In this document: one piece after another, positions 1-11,200 of the stretch
Layout: the number at the start of each line of letters is the position of its first letter
Numbering within the stretch: position 1 is the stretch's first letter
From: Owenia fusiformis
Lineage: Eukaryota; Annelida; Polychaeta; Sabellida; Oweniidae
Length of the DNA stretch: 64,000 bases
Direction: 5' to 3'
Assembly (NCBI GenBank): GCA_903813345.2
Contig: CAIIXF020000009.1
Coordinates: forward strand, 17,817,759-17,881,758
Translations under genes and position numbers: made by a program
The notes under the pieces: generated by a model
What the model was told of the DNA's origin: nothing
The model's database searches: none
What the model saw: the letters and a program-made list of their open reading frames with translations, nothing else

Positions 1-162
1 AGTTTCACTTTGTTCTATGTATGACTGTACAAGGCACAAGGAGAAGATAGTTATTTAATCATATCAGTCTTGCCTAAATAACCATGCCAAAAGACAAAAA
101 AATGTTCTTTTCTAGACTAAACTGTTTTCAAAAAGCAGCAGCTATTTGTATTTAATACCTAC

Positions 163-2826
163 CCTGTTTAAGTTCTGTATTTTTGCAATGTTTACTCCAG
201 AAACATCTACTTCATATATCTTATTAAGGTCACTTTCTTGACTGCCCTCCAACTATAACATAATAAAGGATAGTGTTATGGGAGGTTTAACATGGGGTTT
301 ATCGGTATACATGTAATACTGTATGTTGTATTCAGACAAAGCTAGGCATGATAAATCATATTCTGGCCAACCAGAAAACAGTATAGCCAATCTATATGGT
401 ATAACAAATGAATGGCTAATAAAGGTTTTAATAGACGACATGGACCTTCTGTAAAAAACTATTACATGTAATGTTATCACAAAGTAAATTGCTTATGCAG
501 GTTAAAGCATTGACATTGACCTTGCTAAAAATACTTTCAAAACGTTTTCTGGTTGAATTTGACTCATATTAAACTCTTCTGCAATGTGTAAAAAAAGTAT
601 CGATGAATTGTGTTGTTTAAGGCATGTACTATTTTTTGTATGATTGCCTTTGTACTTTGGCTCCCTTGTTTAAAGTCCCATTCAAAAACTGTGTGCTTAA
701 AATTATCCACAAATCTTGTAGTCCTCGTGCAGGGCACAAATCCTTTTAAATCAATAAACTACAATTTGAAAATAAAATGGGTACCAACCAGACTTCATCA
801 AACCATGTGAATTCTAAGCTGAGTATTGAGCTGATCATACCATCCAGTTTGCTAATACATGAAACCCCTTGCCATACATAGCTACATGAATGATACCACT
901 AAGAAAAGTTATATACTGTATTTACTTACATTACATCATGGGATTTGGATTTTACCCATGAAGTTGGAATTCATATTTACCTGGGGCTTTAGTACAGTTT
1001 TCAACAAGAAACAAGAATATAAGTACAAGCTATACTTTACTCACCACCATTTTTAAAGTTAATTCATTTATTTTCCTAGATGGCAATCGTTCTTCTAATT
1101 CCTTCCTTCTATTGGCTGATTTTTCTCTGCCACTTGGGATATTAGTGAAAAGTACATCTTGGCCCTCCAATTCTACATCACCATTGATAATATCTGAACT
1201 TGGAGATGGGGATTGCATAGGGCTTGTGGTCCCCAGAGTAGAATTGCTAGTAGCAGACACAGTTCTGATTGCCCCGCGTTTCCCTCCAAGTGGTCCAGCC
1301 CTGAGAAAAGAAGACATTAGAATATGGTAAACAAAAGATGCACCTGTAGGCCTTTTTTAATATATCTGATATAGATGGGGAGGGGATACAGGTGCATAAA
1401 CGGCCATATCATTTTTTTCATAACATCAACGACTGAAAAACTTAAATTTGGATTTTTTTCAGATTTGCTTTACGTTCATCTTGAAAATTCTTGCACCACT
1501 GGAAAGTTACGATGTTTTTCTTCAAAATGATACTGGTTTTGTCCCGCTAAATTATATTCTTTCTATCACATTATTGTATTAAATGATGTATTGAACTTTC
1601 TGACCAACTTATTAGGGATGTCACAATTTCCTGATACTGTCCCAACTGCACTAACGAACATATCCGGAAGAAGATGAAAAACTGAAGTTCTTGTCTCATC
1701 CCGTACCAAAATATTTTTGTTCCATGACATTCCCTACTTCTTATTCCCTACGAACATTACCGAACTGAGGACTGTTGGGAGATTTCAAATTATTTTTAAC
1801 ATTTTTCAAAATAAACATGGCGGACAAAATGGCCCCATGTTCAAATAAGCCCCATGACGAAGTAACGACATACATCGAAGTTTGATGCATTTCCCCCTAT
1901 AAGCCCAGCAGATACATGGTTTCTTGAACAAACAATGTAAAGTTACTCACTTCAGGAGCCATGTTAGATTTTGAAACTTATGGCTCTCAAACGGGAAAGT
2001 GAACAGCTGATCAATAGTGACCTTTGAAATCGAATTAAGTCGATCAGCGGCTTACTTTTGGTCTCTAACTGTGTCTTACATCAGTATCATCAATCCTTGT
2101 AAGTATTGGAGCGCTGGAGTACTTCTTTTTCGATCAAGACTTGTAAATTGTTCATCGAGTGAAAGTTTTTAGACCTATTTCCAATATGGCGGTTCGCTAG
2201 GAGCGAGATACGCAACGAATGAAATGAATTTTGAGAATTAGTTAGGTTCGGACAACCTCCGGAGATTTACGAAAATGTCCGAGCAGAAAACGCCATATTG
2301 GAATTTGGCAGTAAAACGATTCACTCGACTAACAATTACAAGTCTTGATCGAAAAAGAAGTACTCCAGCGCTCCAATACTTACAAGGATTGATGATACTG
2401 ATGTAAGACACAGTTAGAGACCAAAAGTAAGCCGCTGATCGACTTAATTCGATTTCAAAGGTCACAATCAATCAGCTGTCCAAATGCTCCGTGGGAAAGC
2501 TATTATATCAAAATCCAAATAGCTTTCGCAGGAAGTAAATGTAAAGTAGTTCTGAGAGTGTAATTGAGACCATCACTCAGTGACCGAGTGCGAGACAGGA
2601 AAACTGAAAACCAAAATCATGATTGGAAGGATCAAGTCAAGGACTGAATGTCAATTTCAAATTGAATTTAGAAAATTTAATTGAAAATATTGGAAAATAA
2701 AAAAAAACGATACCCTTTCACTCTACGCCTAAGTTTAGGTCTTTCTCCAACATCCACTTCAGTGATATTTGTCCTTATGATAGGTTGGAGTGTTGGTACA
2801 CCTCTTTGTTTCAACCTTGTTCCCAT
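163..2826 (-). CDS. 5' part of an unidentified gene with a probable LRR start (partial, runs off left edge)
   Basis: Three minus-strand coding exons join in phase: 2826-2714 (starts with ATG, phase 2 end), 1300-1045 and 252-163, each with GT-AG borders. Together they give 153 residues and the frame is open at the last donor, so the gene continues beyond the window. The N-terminus is basic (KLRRR, GGKRGAIR), followed by a Ser/Thr/Pro-rich low-complexity stretch, then a charged helical segment (RRKELEERLPSRKINELTLK) and, in the third exon, IYEVDVSGVNIAKIQNL, which resembles the start of a leucine-rich repeat. I do not recognise the family; an LRR protein with a disordered N-terminal tail is inference from that last exon only. 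A foldback transposon lies in intron 1 (1301-2713). The gene is divergent from the PIDD-like gene to its right. Splice phases agree across all three exons, which makes the model credible although the product is unknown. Confidence 0.6.
1943..2538. mobile_element. hAT-type foldback MITE, copy 1, with 8-bp TSD
   Basis: A 596-bp non-coding element flanked by a perfect 8-bp direct repeat ATGTAAAG (1935-1942 and 2539-2546). Ends begin TTACT and finish AGTAA. The interior is one long imperfect palindrome: arms about 2017-2200 and 2283-2465 are reverse complements around a short centre. A near-identical copy in opposite orientation lies at 8651-9247. The 8-bp target duplication fits the hAT superfamily; no transposase is present, so it is non-autonomous. 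The open frames inside it are a by-product of the palindrome. Confidence 0.88.
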
Positions 2827-5280
2827 TGCACCTCAGTAAGGCTTGGACTATGATAAAAATGAAGACTTTTCAAAACTGTCGCTCGGCATAAACACATATA
2901 TGGAGTGACTAAATTCAAGGGATTTGATTGGTAGAAACTACACGGCCAAGGTCAAGGTCAACTTTACGTTTTGACTTTCTTGGCAACCTTAAGCCTCACT
3001 CATACCAGAGGATTTTTTCACTGATTCTTTTTGTATCAATTTAGCTACACTGATTATCGTCGTCAAATGTAATGAGACTCTAATTGACCCATTTGACCCC
3101 CACGTCACATGATTGCTTTTGACCAATCCAGTTGATCCATAGATCCCGGCCAGATTCTTTTTTAGTAGGATCAGTAGCTCAATAAATATTAATTAACTAT
3201 TCTTTGAGCTTCTGACCCTACAATTAAATCTTTTAATATTAATACAGGTGGCAAAATGATTGGTGTTTTCACGTAGCCCATAATGCATCATTATTTGACC
3301 CCGCCCACAATCAGCCTTTGACTGACATGCGCGCTTCTTATTTGCATAGGAAAATGGCGTCCACTACTACAACAAACTCATGTGTTTATAGTAAATTTAC
3401 AATGGTTATACACCATATCAACCTGTAATGACAAAAGGTACGTATTCTTCACAATCTTTTCTATGCAAGGAAATATCTTGAATTGGGTTAATTTGTCTAG
3501 ATTTCAAAGAAAAAACATATTTCCCGAATGTTTTTGTGATTCAAACCAAATGAAAGTCTCCATAATTTTTACAAATTTTTGGCATCAAAACTTCATCATA
3601 TAAGAAAGTATGAGTCTGAATGTATGTGTCTAAATATTTTTATTTAGCGATAACTGATATTATTACATGACAAAAATGCCGAATATTGCGAATACTTAGG
3701 CTGTTTGACAACGATTTTTTGAATGTAGGTCAAGTCAGTTTCACATAAAATCGCTCACATGATTTGTTACACAGGTCCAGGAACAAGCGTTCAAACTCAC
3801 TGTGCACCAAAGAAGAGCGCAGAACAGGAACATGAAGCGGCGTCTTTACTGTTCTGACTGAAACAGAAAGGTTTTATTGAGAATACAGTCTTTCAGTCAG
3901 AGCAGTAATAATAGATGTCGCTACATGTTCCTATGTCGACAGTCTGTTTCACTGCAAGGAGGATTGAGTGCAACATTGATATTCTGTCCCATATATAGTT
4001 GGGAAAAAAGTGAATGACACATGGATTTTCTATCACCATTTCCTAACCATGGTCGTCTGAAAGCCCATAATTTCCAATATTGTCTAGATTTACCTTCTTC
4101 CAAGGCCACTGTATCGTGGCCTTCGTCCGGAGATAAATTCCTGCATGTATAACGGGTCAAATCGTAATCATTAAATTTGAAATCAAATGTCCACCATTTT
4201 TCCACATCACAATTTGAATTGTGAGTTTTAGTTTTATTACCTCACCAAAAATTCCAAAACACACATGAAGTGATCAATGCCTATGTCCTCTTGTAATTTG
4301 AGGTCTATCCTCCGTGTTATTTTTTCGGAATTGACATGGCAGAGAAGCATCAAAATATAAGAGGTTACAGACTTTTTAAGCCAATTCACATGCAATCCAA
4401 GATATACAAATGGTATTTGTGTGCAAAATGAATATATCTTTTTATATATTATTGTAAAATAGTCTTCAGATTACTTATTTCTTTGGTTCAACTGGTTGTT
4501 TTAAAGCAGTGTAACAGACTGTATGTCAAGAATTTGCAAAGGCCCAATAGGGCTAAGCCCATTTGAAGCAGATATATGATTTAAAAGTGATAGAATTTAA
4601 ATGCTAGAATATAGTTTTTTAAACCCTAACATTTATATATAGATCTATGGTTTGGTGGCTTCAATTTATTTTAAAACTGGATGGCTATTTATCATGTTTT
4701 ATTTAATACAATGATATATGTTAAAAGAAACTGTCAACATTGGACAACTGTCAGGTCTGAATTGTGAAAATGAGAATTTTGCACCCACCTGAGAAAAAAT
4801 CCTGGGGAGATCACTGTTTGTAGGGCTCGATTGGAACAAATTTCATACACTAACAGCCTCTGAGCTTAATTGCTCTTATTTGAAAACGCTATATCTGTTT
4901 TTTGTGATGGAAATTTATATATTGTATCACATAAATCTAAAATGCTTTATCCAATGGTCTCTCATATAAGTAAATATATGCAGCAAACAAAATAATTCAA
5001 ATCGGTCAATATGTTCAAATATCTCAAATTTCATTTTTTATCATTCAAATATCAAGTTTCTCCAACCCATTTTCTCAAAAGTATTTGACTATTCATTTCA
5101 CACCTACTATACAGTGGTATTTTGATTGATAGTGCCATCATATTCAGTTTTAAATTTAAAAAGTTGTCTTCGCATTTATTGAATGATATCTTTATGTTTT
5201 TGTCTAAATTTGTAAGACTTTATGAACTGAAATGTGTTTTGTATGACATTGCCTCAAACGATGCATTTTTACTTTTCCAG
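2827..5280. promoter_or_regulatory. Upstream region between two divergent genes
   Basis: About 2.4 kb between the start codon of the minus-strand gene and the first coding exon of the PIDD-like gene. Possible core elements are a CCAAT motif at about 3122-3127, a GC-box-like CCGCCC at 3301-3306 and an ATTTGCAT octamer-like site near 3340, just before a small ATG-containing stretch at 3354. The first non-coding exon(s) of the PIDD-like gene should lie here, because its coding exon opens with a 3' splice site, but I could not place them. The rest (3.6-5.1 kb) is AT-rich with no coding exon that I can see. Confidence 0.35.
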
Positions 5281-5292
5281 TCAGTCAGTGCT

Positions 5293-8200
5293 ATGCACAC
5301 ACTACGAGGGGCCTCCAATGTAGATAGGGAACTTTACGAGGCTAAGAAGTCTCGTAAAGCGGAGGTCTCGCTCCGAGGAGCAGAGTTAGAAAAGTTGCCG
5401 CTAAGTCTACTATTGCCTCCATTCACCAAGACTCTACAGAAGTTAGATCTTAGCCACAACAACCTGTTGGAGATTCCTGCAAGTCTTTGTAAGCTTCATT
5501 ATCTGAAGGTGCTCTCAATAGGTTGGAATAAATTGACAGATCTTCCACCTGAGTTAGGTTGCCTTGCCTCTTTAGAAGTCCTTGATGCAGCTCACAATGG
5601 ATTACATTATATACCAAAATGTTTATCAACACTTCTACAGTTGCAAACCATCAATTTCTCTGGGAATAAAATCTGTGAGATTGACAAGCAGCTATTACAG
5701 TTGCCAAAGTTACAAAAGCTTCATCTTACAAAAAACTATATAACAAATGTGCCAAAGGATGTTATCCTGTCAGGATTACCAAAGTTGAGACAGTATTTCC
5801 ACATTGAAATCAAGCCATCAGTAGTCTCAGTTTCTGATGACTGTGATACATCCTTTTTAAATGATCTCCAAAATTTAAGACTGACCAATCAAACCAGCAG
5901 TCATGTAATAAATGCCCCTCTTCCGCCAAGATCTAAACTTGTGACCAGTGACTATGGATCTTGTTCACTTGATCTCACATCTGACTCGTTATCTGAGGAA
6001 CCAGAAACTGGAAGTTGTTATGGGGATTATGGTAGTGACAGTGATGCTGACATTGATACGGAATCTGAACGTTCTCCACGATGTCATCATGATGACTGTT
6101 CAGATTCAGACTCTGAAGCGGAAGATTACTATGAAGAGCGAGTTTTACGGGACAGAACAAAACTCATAAAATACAAAAATGTATCAGTAGTAATTCCAGA
6201 GTATAACAAATGTGGATTTCTACAAGATGAGTTCAAAATAGATATTTTAGAGGATATATTTTATACTCCAGATACTGATGAGCGTGCTGTGCATGCAAGT
6301 CAGGTTTTATCCATAGAGCCTCATGGGTCAAGATTTTATGATACTGATCCTGCCATAATCCATATCCCTTTAGGAGTGCTTATTGATTCAGATGACCAAG
6401 TGATCTGTCTATGTAGTGACACATGTGAAGGAGACCCCCCTAATTGGCAGCCAATGTGTAACAAAGACTACAAACTAAATGATAAAAAGAATAGTGTCAA
6501 ACTACGAACCAACCATTTCAGTTTATTCACGGTAATAGCAGCTAAGCCATACCCTGAGGCTAAGAAGCATATTGATGCAAATTTGGGTGGTGTGCTGGAA
6601 GTAGATGAAGTAGAGGGGGTGCAGGTTCACTTCCCAAAAGGTGCACTCAATTCTGATATTAATGCCAGTATTAAAGTATTTTATGGGGATGAACCATTTG
6701 GCTGCGATATAGCACATGGGGATAAACCATTAGCATTAGCTACTCCTGTTGTCAGAGTTGGCCCTCATGGGTGTCAATTCAACAACAGAGCTAGCCCTGT
6801 GATAATAAAGCTCCCTATACCAGACTGCCATGCAATAATGCGAAAACTGCATGCTGAACCTACATCTGGGTTGACAATCTGGCAGAGTCAGACAGGAGAT
6901 GTAGACGACCTCCAATGGGAACAAATGAATGTGGATTACACCATAGAATGTGATAAAAATGCGAACTATTTTGTATGCATTCCTATAAGGCATTTCTCAT
7001 GGTACAAAGCATTATGGGATCTCCTTAGTTCTTCAGTACAAGAAGCGAAGATTGGAGTGTCATATTTTTACCCCTATGTACAATTCTCAATGATGTGCCA
7101 AGCATTCATGCAGGAAAATCCAGGTAGTAGCACCTTTGGTCTGGAGGTGATATGTTACCGTAGTGACAAGAAGATGCCAGAGATCGGCAACTACACATGT
7201 CGTGTAGGAGGGACAATCAAACCAAAGATGGTCAGACCAGGTAAGGTTTAATATTGGTCAATATGAATGAACTGTAAAGAGATGACATTGATCGGTGAAT
7301 ATTATTATCCCACCGAATGAAGATCATAAGGATATAGAGAAGCTGTCTTAAATTTTATTCAATTGACAGGAAGTGACGCAAACAAATTTTGAATTTAGAA
7401 TTTTTTATAAAGCACTTCGAATGATTGATATATGTGAATTTCTGATGTATTTAGCAATATTATGTTATTTCATGTCAAGATAAAGAAAGATGGAAGGAAT
7501 ATGTTTAATCGATTAAAACATCACATCGAGGTTTGGTATTCTGAAACTAGATGCTTGAAATTTGGTCAAACGAATGTGAAACAAGAGAGATATAAGATAA
7601 TTAATTATAATCATCTCTGAACTCAGGGGTTTCCTCATATATAGTGTGCAGAAAATTGATGAATTAAAACTCTCTGAGCAATGATTCAATGTTAGTTTCA
7701 TAAAAGTAAATTTCATGTCACATCATAAGTATTCATAAATATAGTTTTTTCCAAAAGGAGACAATACAACTCTACTATTTCCTGCTTATTGCAATCATGT
7801 TGTGTCCAAAATGACGTGGTATTGAATAAAATATGTTTGATTCGGTGGGATTGGATTTGCCACCGCACTCCGCAGAGTTGCTGTTTTCTAGTTCATCCAT
7901 TTTCCTTTACTGTCATTCTTTATCAGAAATAACCAAAATATTTGAAGCTGGATCTATACCGGTATCCTCTCAAGTTGTTTATGAATAGTTTGATTTCACT
8001 TCTTAAAAAGAGAGCTTCATGTACTCACTAGATGAAGAATCTTTATAGAAATCGGTAAAATCTTCTGATTCATCGCCTTACCAAATCAGTATAAGTCCAA
8101 CAAAATCAAGCTACCAGTACTTCAATTAGAATTACAGTCAATCCGCACTGGTCTCCACCTGGTTAATGCCTTCCTAACAAAATGGATCAGAGTTCAAAAT

Positions 8201-11200
8201 GGAATGATGAACTTCTGTCGGAAGCAATTTTTATTTTCATCATATTCACCATGAAGAAGGTTGATTTGTATCTAAATATTTTACTTGTATGACATTCAGT
8301 TACCAGTTACTGGAAAGCGAATCAGTCACGAGTATTAACATCCAAGGACTGCAATGATAGAGTGAGAAACCCTCCTTGGTTACGTTGTGTTAAAACGTCC
8401 AGGTTGCTGAAGTAAGGGAATTTTCACTCAGTTATTGGAGATGCCTTATAATTTGCTTATGACTGACATGTGGGTGAAATATTTGGAATTTGGATACAAA
8501 TCAACCTCTTTGTTGGTGAAAATGATGAATCTTAATAAATAAATAATAAAAAACCTGAAAATTTTTCTCTTAGACTAATGTAAGTTCATCCCTTTTGTTA
8601 TAAAGATGTAACATCTTTATATAGACCAGGTGGAAACCAGTGATCTTAGCTTACTTCCTGCGAAAGCTATTTGGATTTTGATATAATAGCTTTCCCACGG
8701 AGCATTTGTACAGCTCAATGATCGTGACCTTTGAAATCGAATTAAGTCGATCCGCGGCTTACTTTCGGTCTCTAACTGTGTCTTACATCAGTATCATCAA
8801 TCCTTGTAAGTATTGGAGCGCTACAGTACTTCTTTTTCGATCAAGACTTGTAATTGTTAGTCGAGTGAATCGTTTTACTGCCAAATTCCAATATGGCGGT
8901 TTCTGCTCGGATATTTTCGTAAATCTCCGGAGGTTGTCCGAACCTAACTAATTCTCAAAATTCATTTCGTTCGTTGCGTATCTCGCACCTAGCAAACCGC
9001 CATATTGGAAATAGGTCTAAAAAACTTTCACTCGATGAACAATTTACAAGTCTTGATCGAAAAAGAAGTACTCCAGCGCTCCAATACTTACACGGATTGA
9101 TGATACTGATGTAAGACACAGTTAGAGACCAAAAGTAAGCCGCGGATCGACTTAATTCGATTTCAAAGGTCACTATTGATCAGCTGTTCACTTCTCCGTT
9201 TGAGAGCCATAAGTTTCAAAATGTAACATGGCTCTCGAAGTGAGTAAATCTTAGCAGTATCAAAACTGTACATTTATTGTAAATGTTTCAATGTTTTAGG
9301 CCAGTTGCAGATTCGTTTAGCATCAAATGACTTTGAGGCAGACGTTTTGCATGGAGAAGATATTACTCTATCTAAAGTTGAACTGGATTTCCGCGGGCGG
9401 GAATTTGAAAAGCAATTTGCATGTAGATTCAAGGTAAGATCTTATAATATTGTTTTCAGCATTTTGATTCTTTACACTCTTTGAATAAGAGATAATTAAG
9501 TCATTAATCTAGCCTTGCCTTAGCCTAACCCAGTAGGTCAATCAACTCAGCTAATTAATATATACTAAATCTTTTGTTTTATTGACAATTTACAGTAATA
9601 CAGTACAGTAATTTAGAGGAAAAGTATTTTGATAGAATTATATCTTCTTGTTTTGTTATTGTAAATGTGAGTTGAATATGAGCACTTGTGTTTGAAAAAA
9701 AATTTGGTGTAACATGACATTTGCACAACACTAAATGAAAACAACTAACAATGTGTAATTGGAAGATTTCCAACTTTATGTCTGGTAATAGTATCTCTCA
9801 GTTCAGTGCACAGTGTAACACTGTAGTATGATACATTAGAAAATATAGTACTGTTGTAGTCAGTTGAAAGTTTGATTTGGTTCCTGATCTTTTTTACACA
9901 TAGATGATAGGTATTAGTTTTTTCTTTGAACATCTACCTCTTAGATTATCATCAGTTATTTAATTAATGCAATGAGCTTCAGGAAATGATGTTTTGTAGG
10001 TAATATTTGTGTAACCTTGAAACAAAACAACTATTTTTCATGTAGTTATTATGAATTTCTTGTTGTATTACTTTATGTTTATAAAGACCACCTAAAATAA
10101 GTACTTTATCATTTGGTGCAAAATGAGCATTGGAAGTTGGAACCCTTTGTCTAGAACCCTTCACCTTACTCTCCAACCAGAGATTTGTGAGCTTTAGAAT
10201 GTGCAAGTTTGTCATTGTACTGCTATATGAAGTAATCTGATGAACCACTTGCTGGAGATTGACCTGGTGCCTGGAGTGTGCATGCCAAGACATGCCCACT
10301 AAACACACACACTTAAACACTGTACATAAATTATGTTAATGAGCAAGCTATGAATGAGTCATTCAAGCTATAGTAAAATGGGGACCTGTCATTTTGTACA
10401 CAAAGCTTATGATGGCTTAGGGCAATAAAGGATTGAAAAGAAGTGTTTGGAATAGAGATTACAGGGTGAAAAAAGCATGCAATTCAAATAACTATGCAAA
10501 AATTGTTTTATTATAGGGTGCATCTGTTGACAAAGGAGTCTTTGGTAAAGTATTTCTCGAGCGTAAAATTGCAGCTATCTTTACACCTTTACTGGAGTTT
10601 AATCTCACGAAGGTAAGCACCCATAATAAATAAAAACATTATATTTTCAATATTCTGTTTTAATTGCACATTTTATTATTGATTTACTGAATACATCAAG
10701 TTCACCTTTCATCTTATCTTTTGCAATATTGTATAAGATCAATATCAAAATTTATGATTATGATTGTCTTAATGTTAACCTCAGTAATTGAACAACCTAA
10801 GTGCACTAACCTTACATTAAGCAACAGTAAATGACCTATAAATCTATAATTGAACAAAAAGTGCTTTAGATCTCTAGTGACTTCAATTGTTTGGCATTAA
10901 CTCATGAATTACTCAAATGATTTACTGTTTTCTTTATAAATAATGCCTATCAAACAGGTGTGTGGAATTTCATTATCGGGGCAAAAATATTTTGAGACAA
11001 ATGTTTAATTACAGTTTGGGACATTTTATCATGTTAAAGGTGGTTATACAGATACCTGGAGGTCCTGGCAAAAACCATGCCTTAACAATAATAAATAGAA
11101 TTTGGATCATAAATTTTTCAGTCTGGTGGTGAGGGGGAGATGATATTGGACAGTACAGATAGATGGAGCTTGAGTGCACTGAAGGAACTCGCAAGTAAGT

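Noticed and set aside
1801-1887. Short plus-strand ATGGCGGAC open frame as a start exon
   Set aside because: Only about 22 codons, inside intron 1 of the opposite-strand gene, with no supporting downstream exon.
2238-2471. Open frame on the minus strand repeated at 8706-8951
   Set aside because: Both lie in the palindromic arms of the MITE, have no domain and read on either strand because of the symmetry.
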